Of a DNA stretch of 64,000 nt, positions 26,166-34,484 are shown in pieces. Numbering within the stretch: the stretch's first letter is position 1; each line of letters opens with the position of its first letter. The notes beneath the pieces were generated by a model. The model saw only the letters and a list, made by a program, of their open reading frames with translations. It was not told where the DNA came from and made no database searches. The DNA lies in assembly GCA_000769715.1 (NCBI GenBank), contig JROS01000039.1, positions 1 through 64,000 on the forward strand, given 5' to 3'. The position numbers and the translations under genes are program-made. The DNA comes from Desulfobulbus sp. Tol-SR. GTDB lineage: Bacteria; Desulfobacterota; Desulfobulbia; Desulfobulbales; Desulfocapsaceae.

Positions 26166-28751
26166 CTACAGTCGCAGCAGGGCGTAGATCCGGTCCATGT
26201 CGAGACTGGCGCGGACCCGCGCCGCCAGCCGGTCGAACGCCGCCTCGAGATTGTAGGGGGCGAGGATGGTCTGCTTGGCCGGCAGTCCCTTGCGCTCCAG
26301 CAGGCGATCGATGAAATGGCGGCGGAACCGGTCCTCGTCGAAGATGCCGTGCAGATAGCAGCCCCAGATCCGGCCGTCGTTGCCCGTCGCCCCGCAGCCG
26401 CTGCCGTCGTCGAACCTCAGCGCCGGCGGCAGCGGCCCGGTGGAGATACCGTGATGGATCTCGTAGCCGGCAACCGGCAGCGCCGAGGCGATATGGGTCC
26501 CGGTCCGCCGCAGCAGGGTCTTGTCCCCCTTCAGCTCGGTGACGGTATCGAGCAGGCCGAGGCCGGCCACCGTCTCCCCGGCCGGCGATTCCAGCCCCAG
26601 CGGATCGGCGATCTCCCGGCCGAGGAGCTGGTAGCCGCCGCAGATGCCGACAATGGCGCAGCCCTTGCCGGCCAACGCGGCGATCCTGGCGGCGAAGCCG
26701 GAATCGCGGAGGAAGCGGAGATCGCCGATGACGTTTTTCGATCCCGGCAGGATCAGGGCGTCGGGGGTACCGAGGTCGTCGACCCGGGACACGACCCGCA
26801 GGTGGACATCGGGCTCGGCCAGGAACGGTTCGACATCGGTGAAATTGGAGATATGCGGCAGACTGATGACGGCGATGTCGACATGCGGTTGCCCCGGTTG
26901 CGGCCGCCGGTAGATCCCTGCCTTGAACGACACCGAGTCCTCCTCGGGCAGATCGAGATCGTGAAAATAGGGCACGACCCCGAAGACCTCGCGACCGGTG
27001 TAGTCGCGGACATAGTCATGGGCCGCGGCCAGCAGCGAGGCCTGGCCGCGGAAGCGGTTAACGACGAAGCCGGCGATCAGGCGCCGCTCCCACTCGGCCA
27101 GCACCTCCATGGTGCCGACGAAGGAGGCGTAGATGCCGCCGCGGTCGATGTCGCCGACCAGCAGGACCGGGCTGCCGGCATAGGCGGCCATCCGCATGTT
27201 GACGATGTCGTGGCGCTTGAGGTTGACCTCGCCCGGCGAGCCGGCGCCCTCGAGGACGATCGCCTGGTACTCGCAGGCCAGGCTGTCGTAGCAGGCGGTG
27301 GCGGCGGCCCAGGCCTCGTCTTTGTAGGCGTGGTACTGCCCGACCGACATGTTGCGCACCGGCCGGCCGCGGACGATGACCTGGCTGCCGGTGTCGGAAC
27401 TGGGCTTGAGCAGAATCGGGTTCATCCGCACGTCGGGGTCGAGGCGGGCGGCCTGGGCCTGGACCACCTGGGCCCGGCCCATCTCCTCGCCCTGCAGGGT
27501 GACGAAGGAGTTGAGCGACATGTTCTGGGCCTTGAACGGCGCCACCCGCACCCCGTCCTGCAGCAGGATCCGGCACAGGGCGGCGGTCAGCACCGATTTG
27601 CCGGCGTTCGACGAGGTGCCCTGGAACATCAGGGAGGCGGTCTTCCTGGCCGGCAAGGTGGCAGTCCTGTTTCCCAGGATCTCGCCGAGGGTGGCGATCA
27701 GCCGGGCATTTTCCGCCGCGGTCCGCACCGCCACCCGGGCGTAGCTGGAATCGAGGCCGGTGTAGTTGTCGCAGCGACGGATCAGGATGCCCTTGGCCGC
27801 CAACGCCCCGGCCAACCGCACCGCGTCGGTGCCGCCGGTCAGGCGGAGGAAGAGGTAGTTGGCGGCACCGGCAAAGACCTGGATCTGGTCGAAGCCGGCC
27901 AGTCCCCGGGCCAGGCCATCGCGCAGGGTGAGGCAGGCCTGCCGCGATTGTTCCTGGTACTCCCGGTCCCGCAGCGCCCGGGCGCCGATGACCTGGGCCA
28001 GGGTGTTGACCGTCCAGGGCGGCAGGTGCTCGCGCAGCGTCTGGGCCACCGCCTCCGGGAACACGCCGAACCCGAGACGGAGACCGGGGATGGCGTAGAA
28101 CTTGGTCAACGAGTTGAGGGTGGAGACGTTGTCCCGCCGGCCGCCCACCGCTTCGCCGGCCGGCACGAAATCGAGAAAGGCCTCGTCGATGAGAAAGTCG
28201 ACCTCGGGGAAATCGGCGGCCAGGGCGAGGATGGCCGGCGCCGCCAGCAGCGCCCCGGTCGGATTGTTGGGACTGCCGATGATCACCAGGTCGCCCGGCC
28301 GGAGCCGCGCGGCGATCAGGCCCGGGTCGAGGCGGAAGCCGTCGTCCTCGCGCATCGGCACGGTCTCGACCGGTTTGCCGGCCAGCCGGGCCGCCCGGGC
28401 ATAATCGATGTAGGCCGGGACCGGGATCACCACCCGCCGGTTGGGCAGGAGGCGGGTCAGCAGGTAGAGCAGCTCGGTGGAGCCGTTGGCGGCAACGATG
28501 GCCGATGGCCGGTAGCCGCCATGTGCGGCGACGGCGGCGACGAGATCGTGGCACTCGGGGTCGGGGTAGTGGCCCAGGTCCTCGACGCTGCGGCTGATCA
28601 CCCCGCGCAGCCATTCCGGCGGTCCCAGCGGGTTGATGTTGGCACTGAAGTCGATGATCCCGGAGGCCTGCATCCGGCGGCGGAAGGCGTGGACGTTGCC
28701 GCCGTGTCCTGATCCGGTCAAAAGGCAGCTATCGGCGGCGCCGTTGTTCAT
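26166..28751 (-). CDS. cobQ: Fused threonine-phosphate decarboxylase (CobD) and cobyric acid synthase (CobQ/CbiP)
   Basis: One 861-residue frame with two enzymes of the same pathway. Residues 1 to about 365 form a class I/II PLP decarboxylase ([33 protein letters not shown] lysine in [16 protein letters not shown] near residue 217), which makes aminopropanol phosphate. Residues from about 370 form Cob[15 protein letters not shown] (P-loop-like), [22 protein letters not shown], and the glutaminase region [12 protein letters not shown]. CobQ amidates four side chains of the corrin ring. ATG 28751 is preferred because GAGGAG lies 7 bases upstream. The fusion would make both substrates of CbiB, the next gene. 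No stop or frame break separates the halves. Confidence 0.93.
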   Translation of the reverse strand: MNNGAADSCLLTGSGHGGNVHAFRRRMQASGIIDFSANINPLGPPEWLRGVISRSVEDLGHYPDPECHDLVAAVAAHGGYRPSAIVAANGSTELLYLLTRLLPNRRVVIPVPAYIDYARAARLAGKPVETVPMREDDGFRLDPGLIAARLRPGDLVIIGSPNNPTGALLAAPAILALAADFPEVDFLIDEAFLDFVPAGEAVGGRRDNVSTLNSLTKFYAIPGLRLGFGVFPEAVAQTLREHLPPWTVNTLAQVIGARALRDREYQEQSRQACLTLRDGLARGLAGFDQIQVFAGAANYLFLRLTGGTDAVRLAGALAAKGILIRRCDNYTGLDSSYARVAVRTAAENARLIATLGEILGNRTATLPARKTASLMFQGTSSNAGKSVLTAALCRILLQDGVRVAPFKAQNMSLNSFVTLQGEEMGRAQVVQAQAARLDPDVRMNPILLKPSSDTGSQVIVRGRPVRNMSVGQYHAYKDEAWAAATACYDSLACEYQAIVLEGAGSPGEVNLKRHDIVNMRMAAYAGSPVLLVGDIDRGGIYASFVGTMEVLAEWERRLIAGFVVNRFRGQASLLAAAHDYVRDYTGREVFGVVPYFHDLDLPEEDSVSFKAGIYRRPQPGQPHVDIAVISLPHISNFTDVEPFLAEPDVHLRVVSRVDDLGTPDALILPGSKNVIGDLRFLRDSGFAARIAALAGKGCAIVGICGGYQLLGREIADPLGLESPAGETVAGLGLLDTVTELKGDKTLLRRTGTHIASALPVAGYEIHHGISTGPLPPALRFDDGSGCGATGNDGRIWGCYLHGIFDEDRFRRHFIDRLLERKGLPAKQTILAPYNLEAAFDRLAARVRASLDMDRIYALLRL

Positions 28752-28817
28752 CCTCACTCTCCTCTCCAGCATATTTCAGTGGTTGTATCAAGCACTTCGG
28801 GCGAGATCCTGGATCGG

Positions 28818-29594
28818 TCAACCGCCGACTGTCAACGCCACGGCCGCCATCAGTTCGCTCAATTCACACACCGCCCCCAGCGTATCGCCGGTGGCGCCGC
28901 CCAGACTGCGGCGGCACCAGGCCGCAAACAGCAGCACGGCGGCGGCCGGGATGACGAGCGCCGCCAGCAGCGCCGGCGGACCCAAGCCCGCCAGCGGAAC
29001 CACGACGACCACCACCACCAGCCACAGCCCCGCCGCCAGCACCGCCGCCCGCCGGGTATTGTTCGAATAGAACAGGAGGCCCAGCCCCCCCTCCGGCCGG
29101 GCATAGGGCAGCAGCGCCATCGTCACGACAATGGCGCAGCGGCCGGCCAGCGGCATCAGCAGCAGCACCACGGCCAGCCGCGCCGGGAGGGCCGTGCCGA
29201 GGGCGGCATACTTGCCGAGCAGGACGATGACGATGGCGATCACCCCCATCGCCCCGATGCGGCTGTCGTGCATGATCACCAGTTTTTCCGCTCGCGGCCG
29301 GCTGCTGAGCATGCCGTCGGCGCTGTCGGCCAGGCCGTCGAGATGGAGGCAGCCGGAGATCGCCGCCAGCACGACGATCCCGGCCAGGGCGGTCAGCGCC
29401 GGCGGCAGGATCGGGCCCACCAGCGCCGCCGTCAGCAGCGCGACAACACCGATGCCCAGGCCGATGACCGGAAAAAAGAACAACCCGGCCTGGAAATGCA
29501 TGCCGTCGAATTCGGCGCCCCGGCGGATCGGCAGTACGGTCAGGAACCGCAGGGCGGCCAGCAGCGGGGCCAGCATGGAAGGGAATGGCATCAT
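28818..29594 (-). CDS. cobS: Adenosylcobinamide-GDP ribazoletransferase (cobalamin synthase)
   Basis: Membrane enzyme joining adenosylcobinamide-GDP to alpha-ribazole. The 258-residue protein has the N-terminal RFLTVLPIRR, the metal-binding motif HLDGLADSADG and MHDSRIGAMGVIA, with several hydrophobic helices rich in Val, Leu and Ala. It starts 22 bases after cobT. Confidence 0.94.
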   Translation of the reverse strand: MMPFPSMLAPLLAALRFLTVLPIRRGAEFDGMHFQAGLFFFPVIGLGIGVVALLTAALVGPILPPALTALAGIVVLAAISGCLHLDGLADSADGMLSSRPRAEKLVIMHDSRIGAMGVIAIVIVLLGKYAALGTALPARLAVVLLLMPLAGRCAIVVTMALLPYARPEGGLGLLFYSNNTRRAAVLAAGLWLVVVVVVVPLAGLGPPALLAALVIPAAAVLLFAAWCRRSLGGATGDTLGAVCELSELMAAVALTVGG

Positions 29595-29616
29595 CGGCGG
29601 GTATCTTGGCCGCGGC

Positions 29617-30684
29617 CTACTTGTCGGCCGCGGCGACGGCCGCTTCGGCGAAGGTCGCCACCTCGGTCAGGATGGCGACGGCGCCCTCGACCAGATTCAT
29701 CGCCACCGCCGCCCCGGTCCCCTCGCCGAGACGGAAGTTGAGGTCGAGCAGCGGTTGACGGCAGCCGAGCATTTCCTGCATGTAGCGATGGCCGGGTTCG
29801 ACCGAACGATGGGCGAAAATCAGGTAGTCGCGGACAAACGGCTCGATCGTGTAGGCGATCAGGGCCCCGGCGGTGGAGATGAAGCCGTCGACCAGGACCG
29901 GCTTGCGGCGGGCGGCGGCGCCGATGATCAGGCCGGCGATGCCGCCGATCTCGAAGCCGCCGACCTTGGCGAGGATATCGAGGCCGTCCTTGGGGTCAGG
30001 CTGGTTGACCGCGATGATCCGCTCGATGATCCTGACCTTGTTCTGCAGCTGGGCATCGTCGAGCCCGGTTCCCCGGCCGGTCAGCTCCCCGGCCGAGCGG
30101 CCGGTGCAGACGGCGGCGATCGCGGTGGACGGCGTCGTGTTGCCGATCCCCATGTCGCCGGTGCCGAAGATATCGAAATCGTCGGCCAGCATCTCGGCCA
30201 CGTCGATTCCCGATTCGACCGCCCGTCGGGCCATCGCCGGGCTCATTGCCGGACCGGCGGCGATGTTGGCGGTGCCCATGCCGACCTTCTTGTTGATGAT
30301 CTTGCCGGCATCGGCCAGACCGCGCAGGTCGGCGTCGACCCCCATGTCGACGACGAAGACCCTGGCCCCGGCCTGACGGGCCAGGGCGTTGATGCCGGCC
30401 CCGCCGTTGACGAAGTTGACGACCATCTGCGGCGTCACCTCCTTGGGGAACTTGCTCACCCCCTCGACCGTTACCCCGTGATCGCCGGCCATCGTCACGA
30501 TCGCCTTGCGGCCGACCGGCGGCGTCATCGAGCGGGTCATGCCGGCGAGGTCGATCGCCAGGTCCATCAGATCGCCCAGGGCCCAGTGCGGCACGGCCAG
30601 CTGGTCGAGCCGGGCCTTGGCCTTTGCCCGGTATTCGGCATCCTGCGGAAAAACCTGTTTCAGTGTATTCTCCAGTGCACCCAT
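29617..30684 (-). CDS. cobT: Nicotinate-nucleotide-dimethylbenzimidazole phosphoribosyltransferase
   Basis: Activates the lower-ligand base to its alpha-ribotide. The 355-residue protein has MAGDHGVTVEGVSKFP, NFVNGGAGINALARQAGARVFVVDMGV, GTGDMGIGNTTPSTAI and the C-terminal catalytic glutamate region RLGEGTGAAVAM. The ATG at 30684 fits the family start. Confidence 0.95.
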   Translation of the reverse strand: MGALENTLKQVFPQDAEYRAKAKARLDQLAVPHWALGDLMDLAIDLAGMTRSMTPPVGRKAIVTMAGDHGVTVEGVSKFPKEVTPQMVVNFVNGGAGINALARQAGARVFVVDMGVDADLRGLADAGKIINKKVGMGTANIAAGPAMSPAMARRAVESGIDVAEMLADDFDIFGTGDMGIGNTTPSTAIAAVCTGRSAGELTGRGTGLDDAQLQNKVRIIERIIAVNQPDPKDGLDILAKVGGFEIGGIAGLIIGAAARRKPVLVDGFISTAGALIAYTIEPFVRDYLIFAHRSVEPGHRYMQEMLGCRQPLLDLNFRLGEGTGAAVAMNLVEGAVAILTEVATFAEAAVAAADK

Positions 30685-30711
30685 CGTTCGTTCCTGTTGT
30701 GTTCGATATGA

Positions 30712-31269
30712 TTACATCCCGCCCGGTCGCGCCTGCTTCAGAAACAGCGGCAGACCGCAGCTGACCAGCACGACCTCGTCGGCGGCAGCGGCGATCAGCC
30801 TGTTGCCGGTGCCGACCAGATCCCGGTAGTGCCGGGCGAGTTGATTGTCGGGGACGATCCCCATGCCGACCTCATTGCTGACCAGGACCACCGTTCCCGG
30901 ATAGCTGGACGCCGCCGCCAGCAACCGGCCGATCTCCTGCCGCATCGCCGGTTCATCGAAAACCTCCCCGTGCCGCTCGGCCTGGAACAGCAGATTGTTG
31001 ACCCACAGGGTGAGGCAGTCGACGAGGACGACCCCGGGGCCGGCAAGGGCGGCGATCCGGGCGGCCAGGGCCGTTTCCTCCTCGCAGCTGACCCAGCCGC
31101 GCCCTTCCCTCTCCCGGCGGTGGCGGTCGATCCGTTGCCCCATCTCGGCGTCGGTCACCGGACAGGTGGCCAGAAAATACCGATCTGTCGACACCGCCTC
31201 GGCCCGCGCCAGGGCATAGGCGCTCTTGCCGCTCCGCGCCCCGCCGGTGACCAGGATCAGGGTCCCCAT
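30712..31269 (-). CDS. cobU: Adenosylcobinamide kinase / guanylyltransferase
   Basis: Bifunctional enzyme that phosphorylates adenosylcobinamide and adds GMP. The 185-residue protein has the P-loop LVTGGARSGKSAYAL, then YFLATCP, the RHRREREGRGW segment with the guanylylated histidine region, and VLVSNEVGMGIVPDN. Its ATG shares a base with the cobC stop (TGATG), so it is translationally coupled. Confidence 0.95.
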   Translation of the reverse strand: MGTLILVTGGARSGKSAYALARAEAVSTDRYFLATCPVTDAEMGQRIDRHRREREGRGWVSCEEETALAARIAALAGPGVVLVDCLTLWVNNLLFQAERHGEVFDEPAMRQEIGRLLAAASSYPGTVVLVSNEVGMGIVPDNQLARHYRDLVGTGNRLIAAAADEVVLVSCGLPLFLKQARPGGM

Positions 31270-31862
31270 CAGCTGCCGCCCAGGTTCAGCCCGGCCAGCA
31301 CCCCGCCGGCCGAATGAATGTCGATGACGGTGCAGCGGCCTGGCTTGATCTCGAACAGCAGCGATTTTTCCGGCCCGATGCCGAGACAGGCGCAGACCAG
31401 ATGGCGGATGACGCCGCCGTGGGTCACCAGCAGCGGCCGCCGGGCCGGCGTTGCCGTCAGCATCATGCGGATTCTGTCGATCCGGCCGAGAAAATCGCGG
31501 AGTGACTCCCCCTCCGGGAAGGCGAAATCCGTGGCCCCTTGCGCCCATCGATCGACCAGCTCACCGTCCGTGGCGCAGATCTCGGCAAAACTCAGGCCCT
31601 CCCAGCGGCCGAAATCGATCTCGCGCAGGTCATCGACGATCTCGGTCCCGGGGGCGAGACCAAGGCGGTCGACGGTCTGCCGGCACCGCCGCATCGGGCT
31701 GCAGAAGACGGCATCGATCTCCTGCCGTTGCAGCAGGTCGGCGGCGCCTTCCAGGTCGGCCGCCCCGTCCGGGCTGAGCGGCAGGTCGGTCGAGCCGATA
31801 TACCGGTTGCCGGCGCCGGTGCTGCCATGGCGCAGCAGATGGAGCCGTTGCGTCATCGTCAC
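31269..31862 (-). CDS. cobC: Alpha-ribazole phosphatase (histidine phosphatase family)
   Basis: Histidine phosphatase superfamily: LLRHGSTGAGNRYIGSTDLPLS carries the catalytic RHG, and VTHGGVIRH the second catalytic histidine. The 197-residue size and location between cobJ and cobU support removal of phosphate from alpha-ribazole phosphate or from adenosylcobalamin phosphate. The GTG at 31862 overlaps the cobJ stop; an ATG two codons later is an equal possibility. Confidence 0.88.
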   Translation of the reverse strand: MTMTQRLHLLRHGSTGAGNRYIGSTDLPLSPDGAADLEGAADLLQRQEIDAVFCSPMRRCRQTVDRLGLAPGTEIVDDLREIDFGRWEGLSFAEICATDGELVDRWAQGATDFAFPEGESLRDFLGRIDRIRMMLTATPARRPLLVTHGGVIRHLVCACLGIGPEKSLLFEIKPGRCTVIDIHSAGGVLAGLNLGGS

Positions 31863-32629
31863 TCTGCTTTCGCCTGTTCTTCATCCAACCTGTACTTTCC
31901 CCGGTAGCCCCGCGGGGTGATCATTTTGCCATGCCAGGCAAAGGTCAGGCTGTTGCCGACGATGATCGTCGTCTGCATCGTGATTTCGGCGTCGAGCATA
32001 TGGGCGAGATCGGTCAGGAGGATGCGTTCATCGGCCCGGGTGGCGGCCTTGACGATGCCTACCGGAGTTTCGGGGTTCCGGTATTGGAGCAGGATCTCCC
32101 GCGCCCGGGCGACATGTTCGGCCCGTTTCTTCGATTTCGGATTGTAGATGGCGATGACGAAATCGGCACTGGCCACCGCCTGCAGCCGTCGTTCGATGGT
32201 CTCCCAGGGGGTGAGCAGATCGGAGAGGCTGACGGTGGCGAAATCATGCATCAGCGGCGCCCCGAGCCGGGCGGCGCAGCTGTTGACGGCGGCGATGCCG
32301 GGAACGACCTCGATCGCGACCGCGGAATCCCTTTCGGCGGCAATCTCGAAAATCAGCCCGGCCATGGCATAGATCCCCGGATCACCACCGGAGACCATCA
32401 CTACCCGGCGGCCCTTCTCGGCCTCATCGAAGGCCGCCTTGCAGCGGTTGACCTCCTGCATCATCGACGAGGAGATGACCTCTTTGCCGACGAGCAGATC
32501 GGGAAGCAGATCGAGGTAGGTGCTGTAGCCGATGACGACATCGGCCTCACAGATGCTCCTGAGCGCCGCCGGGGTAATATGATCGGTACTGCCGGGGCCG
32601 GTGCCGACGACAGTTATCATTCCACGCAT
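31859..32629 (-). CDS. cbiH: (Cobalt-)precorrin-3B C17-methyltransferase
   Basis: SAM-dependent tetrapyrrole methylase that methylates C17 during ring contraction (CbiH/CobJ). The protein of about 256 residues shows the methylase glycine motif VGTGPGSTDHITP, VIGYSTYLDL, VSGGDPGIYAMA and VPGIAAVNSCAARLGAPLMHDFATVSLSD. ATG 32629 has AAGGAA upstream; the ATG at 32620 is also possible. Overlaps the end of cbiG. Confidence 0.94.
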   Translation of the reverse strand: MRGMITVVGTGPGSTDHITPAALRSICEADVVIGYSTYLDLLPDLLVGKEVISSSMMQEVNRCKAAFDEAEKGRRVVMVSGGDPGIYAMAGLIFEIAAERDSAVAIEVVPGIAAVNSCAARLGAPLMHDFATVSLSDLLTPWETIERRLQAVASADFVIAIYNPKSKKRAEHVARAREILLQYRNPETPVGIVKAATRADERILLTDLAHMLDAEITMQTTIIVGNSLTFAWHGKMITPRGYRGKYRLDEEQAKAE

Positions 32630-33612
32630 ACGATGTTCCTTGCCGCTACGGCCGTCGTGACGTTGTTCCATTTCATCTTTCCCACGATCAATTGTCCCGG
32701 GTCATCCCCGCTGGCCGCGGCGAGCATCGCCGCCGGTTCGGCCACTCCTTTGGCCCCCACTGCCGCCAGGGCGTGGACGGATTCGGTGATTCCCGGAATC
32801 CGGTTGAGCCGCTCCTTGGTGAAACAGCGCAGCGGCAGCCCGTTCGTCGCCGCATAGCGTACCAGCCCCTCTTCCCCGATCTTGGCGTCGATGGTCGCGA
32901 TACCGCCGATCGATCCCTCGTGCAGGTCGTGCTGCCGGCAGGTCTGAGCCACCGCCGCGCCGATCTCCTCCACCGACGTGCCCCGGTTGCAGCCGATGCC
33001 GACAACGAGGTTGCGAGGGGAGAAACAGAGCGCGCCGTCGGGGAGTTTCTCGTTGCAGGTCAGCACGATATCGGCCTTGGCCGGACTGTCGACGATATGG
33101 AAGTCTTTCGGCACCCCCGTGCACCGGCAGTTGGAGAAAAAATTGATCACGCCATGGTTGACCAGCCGGGCCGCAATGGTCGTCAACAGTTTCCGTTCCG
33201 AACGGATCTGGAAGCCGTTGCGTTCCGCCCACAGATCGACCGCCGTCCGGCCGAGGACATCGGAGGCGGTGGTGATCACCGCCTTGCCGCCGGTGATCGC
33301 GGCGATCCGTCTGGCCAACTCGTTGCCGCCGCCATGATGGCCCGAGAGCAGGCTGACGACATACTCCCCGCGCTCATCGATGACGATGACACAGGGATCG
33401 GTCCATTTATCCCGGCAGATCGGGCCGAGGGCCCGCACCACGATGCCGGCGGCCATGATGCAGACCAAGGCGTCGGAAGAGACAAAGGCCTGGCGCAGGA
33501 TCTCCAGGGTCGCCTTTTCGGGATGGCGGCAGGCCTCGTCACCAAGGGCGGCGGCAATATGCGCCGCCAGCATCCTGCCACCGGAAGATACCGATAAAAT
33601 GGAAATTTTCAT
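32617..33612 (-). CDS. cbiG: Cobalt-precorrin-5A hydrolase
   Basis: Opens the delta-lactone and releases acetaldehyde from cobalt-precorrin-5A in the anaerobic (early cobalt insertion) pathway. The 331-residue protein has the N-terminal domain (CIMAAGIVVRALGPICRDKWTDPCV, SLLSGHHGGGNELARRIAA, TTASDVLG) and the C-terminal CobE-like domain (VVGIGCNRGTSVEEI). It is the first gene of the cobalamin operon. ATG 33612 fits the family; the ribosome binding site is weak. Its presence argues that the organism uses the anaerobic route; cbiD, cbiF, cbiL, cbiE/T and cbiJ must lie elsewhere. Confidence 0.93.
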   Translation of the reverse strand: MKISILSVSSGGRMLAAHIAAALGDEACRHPEKATLEILRQAFVSSDALVCIMAAGIVVRALGPICRDKWTDPCVIVIDERGEYVVSLLSGHHGGGNELARRIAAITGGKAVITTASDVLGRTAVDLWAERNGFQIRSERKLLTTIAARLVNHGVINFFSNCRCTGVPKDFHIVDSPAKADIVLTCNEKLPDGALCFSPRNLVVGIGCNRGTSVEEIGAAVAQTCRQHDLHEGSIGGIATIDAKIGEEGLVRYAATNGLPLRCFTKERLNRIPGITESVHALAAVGAKGVAEPAAMLAAASGDDPGQLIVGKMKWNNVTTAVAARNIVCVE

Positions 33613-34201
33613 TCTGCCACAGTAGAGGTACGACTGCGAAGCGGTTGACAACCACGCCAGAACGACGAGGATAGCACAGAGCTGATTTGAAGGCAAACGG
33701 CATTTCACGGCCTGACCGATTGTCGCCCTTTACCCGCCGCCACGGATCGATACCGGTCATAACCGGGCCCGACTCACCAGATGCTGTCGCGATCGGGTCG
33801 AAGGGAGATACCTCCAGGCAGCTGCAGAGAATGCCGACTCTGTAACGACTACACCCCTGGCCCGGAACTCTGTCGATTTTCCAGACAACGATCCGCCACC
33901 CGGCGCCGGTTACGGAATGTTGTCGGGTGACAGCGGCCCTTGCCTGTTCTTCGGCAATACAGTGACCCCTTGCACCGATGAAATCGGCGGTCATTCCCAA
34001 CCGGGACCTCCGGCATGATTTCAGGCCTTGCCATTTTCAATAATCCATGCACAATGGAGGGTGGAAGGATTCATATGCGATCTCTGTTACGGATCGCATA
34101 TGGGCGGGAACTTGATCGAAATCATCCATACCCGTACCGGCAAAAGCGGGTCTCCGCCTGTCGAGACGAAATTTCAGCATCGCCCACGGTTTGAGGCACA
34201 A
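33613..34201. other. Stretch without an intact gene, upstream of the cobalamin operon
   Basis: About 590 bases on which neither strand gives a frame with a family match. It should contain the promoter of the cbiG operon, but no convincing -35/-10 pair stands out. A cobalamin riboswitch was looked for on the minus strand and not found. Codon use in the open frames is poor compared with neighbouring genes. It borders a STAS-domain remnant, so it looks like the scar of a deletion. Confidence 0.5.
34072..34102. repeat. Perfect 11-base inverted repeat
   Basis: CATATGCGATC (34072-34082) and GATCGCATATG (34092-34102) enclose 9 bases (TCTGTTACG). There is no T-run on either side, so termination is unlikely. 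It may be an operator or the end of a lost element. Confidence 0.6.
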
Positions 34202-34408
34202 GGTGGTGGCATATTGGACCGGAACATCCAGCTTCTCGGCCTTTGCAACCTGCAGCCGGCCGTCGAAGACATCCTCAAGCGCTTCGGGGTGATCGGCGAG
34301 ACGGGCGGCGTCAAGGAGTTCGGGGGAGATCCCCGGCGGGAAAAACCCAACAAGGTCCTCGTCTTCGACAGCATCGAAGAAGGACTGGCCTGTTTGATCC
34401 CGGCATGA
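34202..34408 (+). pseudogene. STAS-domain remnant (C-terminal part)
   Basis: From about 34205 the plus-strand frame changes from poor to strongly GC3-biased codons and reads like the last 60 residues of a STAS domain: RNIQLLGLCNLQPAVEDILK, then FGVIGETGG and VFDSIEEGLACL. STAS domains end sulfate permeases (SulP) and anti-sigma antagonists. The first half of the domain (with the phosphorylatable DxS loop) is missing, and the preceding frame back to an ATG at 34028 shows no family pattern. The opposite strand is open too but has weaker codon bias. Hence a truncated leftover is the best reading. Confidence 0.5.
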
Positions 34409-34484
34409 CGACTGCTCTCGACGCCGCAACACCGTAACAACACGCCGGTGGCGCCGGCCACCCGGACGTTCCAGGCGCACCTGT

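Noticed and set aside
33613-34040. Possible cobalamin riboswitch in front of cbiG
   Set aside because: On the minus strand pieces such as GGGAAT and CACTGTA occur near each other, but the B12-box, the order and the spacing of the conserved core do not fit.
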